A DNA stretch of 64,000 nt from Flavisolibacter longurius (GTDB lineage: Bacteria; Bacteroidota; Bacteroidia; Chitinophagales; Chitinophagaceae), in the NCBI GenBank assembly GCA_013327885.1, contig JABUMY010000015.1, forward strand, positions 62,001-126,000, given 5' to 3'. The position numbers and the translations under genes are program-made. The notes below the pieces were generated by a model. The model ran no database searches. It had not been told where the DNA came from and was given only the letters and a program-made list of their open reading frames with translations. Numbering within the stretch: position 1 is the stretch's first letter; every line of letters begins with the position of its first letter. Shown in pieces: positions 55,238 through 62,616 of the stretch.

Positions 55238-56604
55238 TAGCCCTGGGCAAAAAACTTATGGAAGTAAGGGATCGTTTCGATGCCTTTGTAATAATTCTCC
55301 AGGTTGTATTTTTCGTTGGGCGAATGCAGGTTGTCGTTATCCAATCCAAAGCCCATGAACACGATCTTGATGCCGAGTTCTTTTTCCAGGATGGAACAGA
55401 TAGGAATAGAACCGCCGCCACGCACCGGCACGGGATCTTTCCCGAATGTTGTTTGAATGGCTTTGGCAGCCGCTTTGTAACCGTTGCTGTCGATGGGTGT
55501 CATGTACGGTTCGCCACCGTGGTGCAAGGCTGCTTTAACCGTTACCGATGCCGGTGCAGCCTTTTCGAAATAGTCGATCAACAGCTTTGTTATGTTGTCC
55601 GAAGACTGGTTGGGCACCAGGCGTGCTGAAACCTTTGCATACGCCTTCGATGGCAGCACCGTTTTAGCACCTTCGCCGGTATAACCACCCCAAATGCCAT
55701 TCACCTCAATAGTAGGGCGAATGCCCGTTCGTTCGTTGGTAGAAAACCCTTTTTCACCCCAGAGTTCTTGCACACCCAATTCAGCTTTGTATTCCTGCTC
55801 ATCAAACGGTGCTTTTGCCATCAGTTCCCGCTCTTCGGCTGTTGCTACAGCCACATCATCATAAAACCCGGGAATGGTCACATGGTTATTTTCGTCGTGA
55901 AGACCGGCTATCATCTGGCAAAGAATGGTGATGGGATTGGCCACGGCACCGCCGTAAGTTCCGCTGTGCAGGTCGCGGTTGGCACCGGTCACTTCTACCT
56001 CTATGTAAGAAAGACCGCGTACACCAATGTCAAGCGAAGGATTTTCCATGCTGATCATAGAACTGTCGCTGATAAGAATCACATCCGCTTTTAGCATCTC
56101 TTTGTTCTGCCGTACAAAATCGGCCAGGTTGGGTGAGCCTACTTCTTCTTCTCCTTCGATCAGGAATTTGACATTGGTTTCCAGGCTGCCGGTTTTCACC
56201 ATAGTTTCCAACGCCTTTACGTGCATATAAAACTGTCCTTTGTCATCGGCGCTGCCGCGGGCATATACTTTTCCTTCTTTGATCACGGGCTCAAATGGGC
56301 CGCTGTGCCACAGTTCCAGCGGATCGGCGGGTTGCACATCGTAGTGACCATACACCAGCACCGTGGGTTTTGAGGGATCAATGATTTTCTCGCCATAAAC
56401 AACCGGGTGACCGGCGGTTTCCATAACGTCTGCTTTGTCGCAACCAGAGTCCAGCAAACGTTGCTGCACCAGGCTTGCGCATTTGCGCATATCGTCTTTG
56501 TGTTCGCTTTTTGCACTGATAGAGGGAATGCGGAGAAGCTCCAGCATTTCATCCAGGAATCGTTGCTCGTGTTGTTTCTGATAATCTTTCCACGCTGTTT
56601 GCAT
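55237..56604 (-). CDS. M20-family dipeptidase
   Basis: 455 residues. A zinc metallopeptidase of family M20 (CNDP/PepV-like). Metal-ligand and catalytic motifs: YGHYDVQPADPLELW, RGSADDKGQF, LIEGEEEVGSPNL, and RGGGSIPICSILEKELG with a late His in LDNDNLHSPNEKY. The dimerisation domain (NRDLHSGTYGGAVANP) is present. Cytoplasmic, no signal peptide. Hydrolyses dipeptides; specificity not assigned. Confidence 0.92.
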   Translation of the reverse strand: MQTAWKDYQKQHEQRFLDEMLELLRIPSISAKSEHKDDMRKCASLVQQRLLDSGCDKADVMETAGHPVVYGEKIIDPSKPTVLVYGHYDVQPADPLELWHSGPFEPVIKEGKVYARGSADDKGQFYMHVKALETMVKTGSLETNVKFLIEGEEEVGSPNLADFVRQNKEMLKADVILISDSSMISMENPSLDIGVRGLSYIEVEVTGANRDLHSGTYGGAVANPITILCQMIAGLHDENNHVTIPGFYDDVAVATAEERELMAKAPFDEQEYKAELGVQELWGEKGFSTNERTGIRPTIEVNGIWGGYTGEGAKTVLPSKAYAKVSARLVPNQSSDNITKLLIDYFEKAAPASVTVKAALHHGGEPYMTPIDSNGYKAAAKAIQTTFGKDPVPVRGGGSIPICSILEKELGIKIVFMGFGLDNDNLHSPNEKYNLENYYKGIETIPYFHKFFAQG

Positions 56605-56695
56605 ATCGTTAGAATTGAGGGCTAAAATTAGGGATAGTTCGGGTTGTAAACCGCAGAGAAAGGAGAAGCGGAGGGTTTCGCAGAAAAAATGATTC

Positions 56696-56762
56696 GAACC
56701 ACGGAGACAGGAAGAGAGGGAGTAACACAGTGGATCTCGGTGTCCCTGTGTCTTCGTGGTTC
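56696..56762. repeat. Long imperfect hairpin, ACCACGGAGACA type
   Basis: GAACCACGGAGACAGG at 56696 is complementary to CCTGTGTCTTCGTGGTTC at 56745 apart from one base change and two extra bases. The purine-rich filler between (GAAGAGAGGGAGTAACACAG) looks like degenerate copies of the same words. Confidence 0.7.
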
Positions 56763-56852
56763 AAAAAAAAGCTGAATAGAATTACCAGCCGCACAAGTGT
56801 GCGACGCAACGGGAGTCTAATGGATATTCTTCCGCCGGTAACCAAAAGAAAA

Positions 56853-56880
56853 AGCCTCCGCCAAAAAACTGGCAGAGGCT
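56853..56880 (-). terminator. Intrinsic terminator of the desaturase gene
   Basis: On the minus strand AGCCTCTGCC/GGCGGAGGCT with an 8-base loop followed by TTTTCTTTT. About 75 bases after the stop. Confidence 0.85.
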
Positions 56881-56913
56881 AAAAATGTATCGTGGAAAAG
56901 CAAGGGTCTGTGC

Positions 56914-56951
56914 TTGGGTCACCCCTCCACCGGAGGGGACGGGGGAGGCCC
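56914..56951 (-). repeat. Palindromic element directly after the desaturase stop
   Basis: On the minus strand AGGGCCTCCCCCGTCCCC... follows TAA at 56955-56953. It contains CCCCTCCACCGGAGGGG (self-complementary) and ends with the GTGACCCAA segment shared with the element in the E1 gene. Confidence 0.8.
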
Positions 56952-56952
56952 T

Positions 56953-57696
56953 TTAGGCCGCCTGTAAGCTATTGTTCACCTTAATCACACCCAGCTTATT
57001 CAGCATCAGGATCAGCGGGTAACAAGGATCAAACTCGCCCTTCTTTGCGGCAAAATTGCTGCGGCTGGGATGTACGTGGTGGTTGTTGTGATACCCTTCG
57101 CCAAACATCAGCCAGTCTACTTTAAAGAGGTTGCGGGACGTGTTGTCGGTTTCAAAATTCACATCGCCATACTTGTGTGCATACCAGTTGATGATCACAC
57201 CGTGCAAAGGGCCCATGACGGCGTGAACGGGTACCAGCAAAAGAAACCAGGCCGAGGGTGCAAACAGCAGGTACAATGCAATGTAAACGCCGATCCAGAA
57301 AATGCGGGAAACCCAACTGCTGGCAAACATGTCAAACTTTTTCCAGCTGGGAACATTTTTGGTGAAGCGGGGCTCAATGGCGGTACGTTCGTATAAAATA
57401 TCGGAATAAATGTTTTTGGTGCGCCACATCATCGCAAACAGGTTCTTGTCGTACGAAGGCGAATGCGGGTCAAGTTCCGTATCGGTATACGCATGGTGAA
57501 TGCGGTGCATAATGCCATAAGCTCTTGGGCTCAGGTAGGAGGAACCCTGCGTAAGCCAGGAAAAGAAAAAGAAGAAACGCTCCCAGCCTTTGTTCATGTC
57601 AAACGCCTTGTGGGCGGCATAGCGGTGTTGAAAAAAGGTTTGCGAAAAAAGAGACAGGTACCAGTGCAGTACAAAAAAAAGAATAACAAAAATCAC
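56953..57696 (-). CDS. Acyl-CoA/fatty acid desaturase
   Basis: 247 residues from a GTG start. Membrane di-iron enzyme that introduces a double bond into acyl chains. Three His boxes: QHRYAAHKAF (HxxxxH), MHRIHHAYTD (HxxHH) and GYHNNHHVHP (HxxHH). Hydrophobic segments flank them. The length is short for the family but complete. No electron-transfer partner is adjacent. Confidence 0.92.
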   Translation of the reverse strand: MIFVILFFVLHWYLSLFSQTFFQHRYAAHKAFDMNKGWERFFFFFSWLTQGSSYLSPRAYGIMHRIHHAYTDTELDPHSPSYDKNLFAMMWRTKNIYSDILYERTAIEPRFTKNVPSWKKFDMFASSWVSRIFWIGVYIALYLLFAPSAWFLLLVPVHAVMGPLHGVIINWYAHKYGDVNFETDNTSRNLFKVDWLMFGEGYHNNHHVHPSRSNFAAKKGEFDPCYPLILMLNKLGVIKVNNSLQAA

Positions 57697-58009
57697 GGCT
57701 GAAAAATTGAATTAACGATTAACATTCATCTACAAATCTTGCGCCATCCAAAGCGAGGCAGATTGGAGAAATTAACCCCGCGAAAGTAAGTTATCATGCG
57801 CAACGAAACATGTTAAGACTCTGTTTTTAGGTAACCTTTCCTTAACAAGATAGATTTTCGCAGGTGCGGGTATTCCAGTACATTTGTCGTGTTAATGAGC
57901 ATCGCATTAGGTTAAGTGTTGAAATCATCTGCTACGTTTTTTCCGCTGTACGTTTCACCCTTTGCTTTCTTGCCTCGACTCAGATTATTAAAATTTATCA
58001 AAAGAAAGT
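57697..58009. other. Intergenic region upstream of the RRM protein
   Basis: 313 bases without a gene. It holds TACG words at 57933 and 57949 (GCTACGTTTTTT and TGTACGTTTCAC) spaced 16 bases, not 21. A cold-shock-type leader for the RRM gene is possible but cannot be shown. Confidence 0.35.
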
Positions 58010-58348
58010 ATGAACATTTACGTTTCTAACTTGAGCTTCAACATTCAGGATGAAGACTTGAGAGAATTCTTCGCCGAGTACGGTGATGTTACCTCCGCAA
58101 AAGTTATCACAGACAAATTCACTGGCAAAAGCCGCGGCTTTGGCTTTGTGGAAATGAGCGATGATGAAGCAGCGAAAAAAGCCATTGCAGAACTGGACCA
58201 GGCTTCTGTAGACAACAGAACCATCCGTGTAATGGAAGCAAAACCCAAAGAAGACAAACCTAGCCGTAGCGGCGGTGGTGGCGGCTTCCGCAGCAATGGC
58301 GGCGGTGGCTTCAACGGCGGCGGCGGTGGTTTCAAGAAAAGATATTAA
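58010..58348 (+). CDS. RRM-type RNA-binding protein with Gly-rich tail
   Basis: 112 residues. A single RRM at 1-78: RNP2 is IYVSNL at the N-terminus and RNP1 is KSRGFGFVEM. The tail is Gly/Arg/Ser-rich (SGGGGGFRSNGGGGFNGGGG) ending KKRY. Typical of bacterial RRM proteins of the cyanobacterial Rbp type, often cold-induced. Followed by a UUCG-loop terminator. Confidence 0.94.
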   Translation: MNIYVSNLSFNIQDEDLREFFAEYGDVTSAKVITDKFTGKSRGFGFVEMSDDEAAKKAIAELDQASVDNRTIRVMEAKPKEDKPSRSGGGGGFRSNGGGGFNGGGGGFKKRY

Positions 58349-58370
58349 TTGTATCCGCTTCGAAAGAAAA

Positions 58371-58397
58371 GTCCCTGCTTCGGCGGGGATTTTTTTT
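58371..58397 (+). terminator. Intrinsic terminator of the RRM gene
   Basis: GTCCCTGC/GCGGGGAT arms with TTCG tetraloop and eight T. Confidence 0.88.
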
Positions 58398-58425
58398 ACG
58401 TGAGACGACAAACGAGAGACGTGAA
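58398..58425 (+). repeat. Heptamer array (ACGTGAG words) after the RRM terminator
   Basis: ACGTGAG, ACGACAA, ACGAGAG, ACGTGAA starting at the end of the terminator T tract. Confidence 0.75.
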
Positions 58426-58512
58426 ATAGCAGCCTCACGATTTGTTTATTTCTTTAACGATAGTTCGTTTCTTCGTTTCACTGGATACACCTTTCAACCC
58501 ATTTTCTTGTTT

Positions 58513-58561
58513 TCACGACTCACATCTGACGTTTCCTGTCTGACGTCTCTCGTCTCACGTC
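58513..58561 (-). repeat. Heptamer array (GACGTGA words) behind the PAP2 stop
   Basis: Plus register TCACGAC, TCACATC, TGACGTT, TCCTGTC, TGACGTC, TCTCGTC, TCACGTC: seven units in perfect register, ending one base from the PAP2 stop codon (58565-58563). Read in the sense of the gene it is the same word family as 11685 and 58398. Confidence 0.8.
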
Positions 58562-58562
58562 C

Positions 58563-59516
58563 TTAGAACCTGTACACAAATCCCGGCGTGATCACGCCCT
58601 GGTTAAAGGCTACGGTAACGTTTAGTTTGGGCTTTTGTGCTTTGGCAGTTCTTTGGCTTGCAAAGCGACGATAATTTTTCACCACTTGTTTGCCGGTAAG
58701 AAATCCCAGTGCGGCGCCGGCCACCACGTCGGTCAGCCAGTGCTTGTTTTCGGTAAGCCGGCTTACCCCAACAAGGCTGGCAGCAGAATAGGCAACAACT
58801 GGTATCCAAGGCTTGTTCTTGTACGTTTCAGAAAATACCGTAGCCACGGCAAAAGCAGCCGTAGTATGACCCGATGGAAAGGAGCTGCCAACCCGGTCTT
58901 CGCGGCGCTCCCGCAGCACATAAACAGGACCATGAAAAATGGGCTCCGGACCACCTTTTGCGGAACTGATGATAAACGGCCGTTGCCGTCCGGCTATTAA
59001 TTTTACGGTTCGCTCCAGCAGGCCGCTGGTAATAAAAGCCTGTACAGAAAGCAGCGTTGTTGTCTGCAGCTTTTCCTTCTTCAGCAAAAAGCTATAGGCG
59101 CCCAATGCTCCCATTGCATACACCACATAGGGTCCGCCAAACCGGGTTACCTGGTGACTAACATCAACCAATCCCTGGTTAGTATTGCGCATGTCAAGCG
59201 CCAGTTCCTGTACGGGCCTGTCGGCAAACGAAAGGGCGCCCAAGACCAGGGCAAACTTTCCGGCAGCGGCCCAATCTCGCCCCGACATATGAAACGGTTT
59301 CAAAAAAGCTTCTTTAATGCTGCCGGCCTGCAGGTGCAGAAATTCTTTCGCTGTAAGGTTGTACTCTTCAGAAGTGGAGAGTGGTGCAAGCGAATCCGAA
59401 GGCAGGCCATTTAATATGATTGAGTCGCCAGGTTTCGTGGCCACGGAATCAGCCTGCTGGCTAAAACTATAGGTAAAGCAAAAAAGCAGGGGAAACAGGA
59501 AAGAGAATCTTCTCAT
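58563..59516 (-). CDS. PAP2-family phosphatase
   Basis: 317 residues from ATG 59516 (RRFSFLFPLLFCFTYSFSQ signal). The PAP2 motifs are complete: KLIAGRQRPF, PSGHTTAAFAVATVF and SRLTENKHWLTDVVAGAALG, giving the Lys/Arg, Ser/His and Arg/His catalytic set. It should dephosphorylate lipid pyrophosphates or phosphatidate in the envelope. It is divergent from dinB. Confidence 0.92.
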   Translation of the reverse strand: MRRFSFLFPLLFCFTYSFSQQADSVATKPGDSIILNGLPSDSLAPLSTSEEYNLTAKEFLHLQAGSIKEAFLKPFHMSGRDWAAAGKFALVLGALSFADRPVQELALDMRNTNQGLVDVSHQVTRFGGPYVVYAMGALGAYSFLLKKEKLQTTTLLSVQAFITSGLLERTVKLIAGRQRPFIISSAKGGPEPIFHGPVYVLRERREDRVGSSFPSGHTTAAFAVATVFSETYKNKPWIPVVAYSAASLVGVSRLTENKHWLTDVVAGAALGFLTGKQVVKNYRRFASQRTAKAQKPKLNVTVAFNQGVITPGFVYRF

Positions 59517-59609
59517 AAACATCCGGGGTTTTTCATACGACTGGCCATTAGCAGCTTTGGCAAAAGCCACAACTTATTCATAACGACCGAAAATAATATT
59601 TCTTGCCCT

Positions 59610-59617
59610 TACTTTTG
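59610..59617 (+). promoter_or_regulatory. Predicted -7 element of dinB
   Basis: TACTTTTG ending four bases before the GTG start at 59622. Confidence 0.35.
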
Positions 59618-59621
59618 GAAG

Positions 59622-60806
59622 GTGAATCTTCCTCCCCGCTTTATTGCTCATTTTGACCTGGACGCCTTCTTTGTTTCGGTGGAAATATTGAAGGATCCCT
59701 CCCTCAAGGGCAAGCCTATTATTGTGGGCGGCGACGGGCAGCGCGGCATTGTGGCCGCCTGCAGTTACGAAGCCAGGAATTTTGGCATCCAAAGTGCCAT
59801 GCCCTCATTAACCGCCAAGCGGCTTTGTCCGCATGCTACGTTTGTGAAAGGCAGTTACCACGACTACAGCCGGTATTCACGCCTGGTGACGCAAATCATT
59901 GCCGATGCGGTACCGCTTTACGAAAAAGCTTCCATCGACGAGTTTTATGTTGACCTGACAGGCATGGACAAATTTTTCGGCGTAAGCCAATACACCGGCG
60001 AGCTTCGCGAAAAGATCATTCGCGAAACAGGCCTGCCTATCTCCTATGGATTGTCAGCAAATAAGCTTGTCAGCAAAATGGCCACCAACGAGGCCAAACC
60101 CAATGGCTTTAAAGAAGTGCCGCACGGGAAAGAAACGGAATTTTTATGGCCATTAACAGTTGACAAAATTCCTATGGTGGGCAAGCAAACCCAGGAGACC
60201 CTGCATACCATTGGCATCCACCGCATCGAACAACTGGCCAAAACACCGGTGGAGCAACTGGAATATGTATTTGGGAAATGGGGAAGAAAACTCTGGGAAA
60301 AAGCACACGGCGTGTACGATTCGCCAGTGGAGCCTTACAGCGAGCAAAAGTCGCTCTCGCATGAAAATACATTTCGGGAAGACAGCCAGGATATTGCTTT
60401 TCTGAATAAAGAACTGGTTCGGCTGACAGAAAAAAACGCATATGACCTGCGGAAAGAAGAAAAGCTTGCGGGCTGTGTAACGGTAAAGATCCGGTACGAC
60501 GATTTTACCACAGTGTCGAAACAGGAAATGGTGGATTACACGGCGCTGGACAATGTGCTTACCGAAAAAGTAAAAGCGCTGTTTGCCAAGCTTTACAAGA
60601 AGGGGCAAAAAGTACGGTTACTTGGCGTTAAGTTCAGTCACCTTGTACCGATGTCATTTCAAATGAATCTTTTTGATAAATCGGTAGAAAAGCTTCAACT
60701 GTTCAAGGCCGTCGATACCATTAAAGACCAGTTTGGCAGTGGCGTTATCATGAAAGCAACCGGGCTTACCGGCAAAAAAAAGGACGGAACGCCAGGCAAT
60801 GCATAG
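59622..60806 (+). CDS. dinB: DNA polymerase IV
   Basis: 394 residues from a GTG start. Y-family translesion polymerase. Catalytic carboxylates: Asp12 in AHFDLDAFFVSVE and Asp106-Glu107 in ASIDEFYVDLTGM; SYEARNFGIQSAMP supplies the finger region, LSANKLVSKMAT and GVGKQT-like VGKQTQETL the thumb. The C-terminus has a little-finger domain but no classic clamp-binding peptide was identified. No LexA box was found. Confidence 0.95.
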   Translation: MNLPPRFIAHFDLDAFFVSVEILKDPSLKGKPIIVGGDGQRGIVAACSYEARNFGIQSAMPSLTAKRLCPHATFVKGSYHDYSRYSRLVTQIIADAVPLYEKASIDEFYVDLTGMDKFFGVSQYTGELREKIIRETGLPISYGLSANKLVSKMATNEAKPNGFKEVPHGKETEFLWPLTVDKIPMVGKQTQETLHTIGIHRIEQLAKTPVEQLEYVFGKWGRKLWEKAHGVYDSPVEPYSEQKSLSHENTFREDSQDIAFLNKELVRLTEKNAYDLRKEEKLAGCVTVKIRYDDFTTVSKQEMVDYTALDNVLTEKVKALFAKLYKKGQKVRLLGVKFSHLVPMSFQMNLFDKSVEKLQLFKAVDTIKDQFGSGVIMKATGLTGKKKDGTPGNA

Positions 60807-60857
60807 CCGTAGGGCAAAGGCATCGCTGCCTTCACGCTTCATCACTAAGCAAAAAAA

Positions 60858-60906
60858 TATGCATTTATTGTAACTGTCCCGAAGGCAAGCAAACAATAAA
60901 TGCATA
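60858..60906 (-). terminator. Intrinsic terminator of the 60945 gene
   Basis: Perfect 14-bp arms TATGCATTTATTGT/ACAATAAATGCATA with a 21-base loop; on the minus strand followed by seven T. Confidence 0.82.
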
Positions 60907-60944
60907 GTCTGTGGTGATACACTGCCAACGGCAGGTACCTGTCA

Positions 60945-61211
60945 TTAGGATGACAGCTGGTACGTAAGCTTGGAAACGTTCATGTCGTTAACCAAACCAT
61001 AGGTTTCAACAACTTCTTCCGCATTTAAAATAACGGCGTTGAAATCGTTGCAAGCCATCCGTGCTTCTTTTTCAGAACAGTTGCAGAGAACAGTCAGATC
61101 ATTGAGATTAACTTCCCAATAAGAGGCTTTTGCATACTTCCTGAAAGCAAGGAGGTAAATGGAACTGGTGAACTTTAAAAGGGTTTTTTTCATGTCTTTA
61201 GCTTTTTTCAT
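60945..61211 (-). CDS. Small hypothetical protein, 88 aa
   Basis: Not recognised. Basic N-terminus (MKKAKDMKKTLLKFTSSIYLLAFRK) and an acidic/Cys-containing middle (VLCNCSEKEARMACNDFNAV). Met7 at 61193 is an alternative start. It has its own well-formed promoter and terminator, so it is a genuine single-gene unit. Confidence 0.65.
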   Translation of the reverse strand: MKKAKDMKKTLLKFTSSIYLLAFRKYAKASYWEVNLNDLTVLCNCSEKEARMACNDFNAVILNAEEVVETYGLVNDMNVSKLTYQLSS

Positions 61212-61758
61212 AAGGTCTCAATGCGGATATTGAAAGCTAAAAGACTTTTCAGGGGATAACTTGGACGTGGTTAGGGCGATGAGGGACAAAGATAATGTTT
61301 AAATCCTAAGTAACAACACTTAGTAAAAAAACGTTTCATTTCTTTTCGCCAAAGCTTTAAAAGTGGCTTTTTGTCGCTTGATCACCGGTAGAAATCCAGC
61401 CCGTGCTCTAGCAAAGGGCTACGAACGGCCCTTACAAGGTTCCTGCTTACGGCTACTAAAAAAATCCGGAACGGGCAAATCCTTCGCAATTTTACGAGTC
61501 GTATTCCCCGTTCTTGCTGCATAAATGTTTCTTCCCATGTTTTCAATTTAGTCATTCCACTATGCAACAACCATGCTTACCCCATTACTCACTAACGATA
61601 AAATTAGCAATGCTGTGAATAAACCTGTGCATAACCCCGATTTTCCGGCGGGTAAAATGTGAAAAACGGCAAGCACTCCCTCCTTCTTCTGGCATAAATC
61701 TGGCTTCAGTGGAAAAAGCGAGTGCACCGGTGAAATGGGATAATTCAACACAGAGCGT
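61212..61758. other. Intergenic region 61212-61758
   Basis: About 550 bases. The promoter of the 60945 gene is at 61287-61316. A 62-codon minus-strand ORF (61382-61570) is Arg-rich and without support. Nothing else recognised. Confidence 0.4.
61287..61316 (-). promoter_or_regulatory. Bacteroidota consensus promoter of the 60945 gene
   Basis: On the minus strand TTG at 61316-61314, exactly 19 bases, then TATCTTTG at 61294-61287. This is the best promoter match in the window. Confidence 0.75.
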
Positions 61759-61920
61759 ATGCCGTTCAAAAGAAGCTATATGAAATCGATACAGGAGCCT
61801 GCCGTCTCCAAGCAGGACCGATCTGCCATTAAGATTCTGCTTATTTTCTTGGTAACCTCTTTGCTGACAACAGCCGTGATCGTGTACTTTGTCAACCTGT
61901 TGTTGCGGGTGGGATCGTGA
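61759..61920 (+). CDS. Single-pass membrane micro-protein, 53 aa
   Basis: Starts MPFKRSYMKSIQEPAVSKQD, then one membrane helix (ILLIFLVTSLLTTAVIVYFVNLL) near the C-terminus. Met8 at 61780 could also be the start. No known family; the clean hydrophobic helix with a positive N-terminal side supports a real gene. Confidence 0.5.
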   Translation: MPFKRSYMKSIQEPAVSKQDRSAIKILLIFLVTSLLTTAVIVYFVNLLLRVGS

Positions 61921-62616
61921 GGGGACATATTTGTGGGGAAGAGAGCGATGCCGGAAAATTCTAAAATTTATTGGGACATTTTCTCCATCTACGAAACAGT
62001 AATCAGGTAAAATAAAATAGCCAGGAACCGTGATGATTTCTGGCGATTGATAGTGTAGAAGCGGGTTGTACCAGGTCGAACTTCATTAAGGGCCTTAAGC
62101 TTATTGAAGACTATATGCAAGTGGGCAGGTATTGAGAAGGTTTCTATTTGAACTAAAAAAAAGTCGTGGAAACGTATGTTCATTTTTATTGAGTGTACAC
62201 GTTACGTGAACAGGAGTAAAAAATGAACATACCCTTTCGAGGACAAAAGCTTGTGGATCCAGATCTATTTTTTAGTTCCAACGATTCAAATCATTTCACA
62301 TCGTTTTCGGCTCAAATCGTCTCATTTTTTTATCCGCGCATTGTAAGCAATTGAGCCGATGATGAGCCCATTTAGCACTTTTTGAACCGATCTGGATGCA
62401 ATTGATGCATTTATGATTCAATCTTGGGTAAAAATACTTGGGCTGGATTTTGCATTTATGGGTTCAGATGCCATTCCATATGTTCCCATTTTGCGCTTTT
62501 TTGGACCTATGCCGAATGAGATGTACCCATTTTAGACATTTTGGGTACATATAAAGCACCTAATGTACCCATTTTGGCATTTTAAGAACTTCTCTTCGCT
62601 AAAAAGAAATCAGCGA
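61921..62616. other. Region between micro-protein and helicase, with degenerate direct repeats
   Basis: About 700 bases, AT-rich. The 64-codon ORF at 61989-62183 (minus) has no support. From 62230 the sequence is filled with CCCATTT-containing repeats described separately. Confidence 0.5.
62361..62585. repeat. Degenerate CCCATTTT repeats downstream of the helicase
   Basis: Four related units: ATGAGCCCATTTAGCACTTT (62362), ATGTTCCCATTTTGCGCTTT (62480), ATGTACCCATTTTAGACATT (62521), ATGTACCCATTTTGGCATTT (62563). The last three start 41-42 bases apart. The segment 62280-62340 also contains two TCAAATC.TnTCA words about 25 bases apart. Confidence 0.6.

Larger units (their letters stand above)
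56605..56952. other. Repeat-rich intergenic region, dipeptidase - desaturase
   Basis: 348 bases containing an imperfect long hairpin (56696-56762), the desaturase terminator (56853-56880) and a palindromic element (56914-56951). No gene. A TAATTTTA box near 56628 on the minus strand may serve the dipeptidase. Confidence 0.6.

Noticed and set aside
56691-56700. GATTCGAACC, the complement of a tRNA T-loop consensus
   Set aside because: No T-stem, anticodon arm or acceptor stem can be formed around it; it is part of the long hairpin.
57931-57960. Fifth LytTR-like site upstream of the RRM gene
   Set aside because: TACG words are present but spaced 16 bases, and no word lies 21 bases from either.
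61329-61338. AACGTTTCAT as a LytTR-like half-site
   Set aside because: No partner word 21 bases upstream or downstream.
61382-61570. 62-codon Arg-rich minus-strand ORF
   Set aside because: No recognisable family, no promoter and atypical composition; left unannotated.
61989-62183. 64-codon minus-strand ORF
   Set aside because: No support beyond being open; composition typical of AT-rich spacer.
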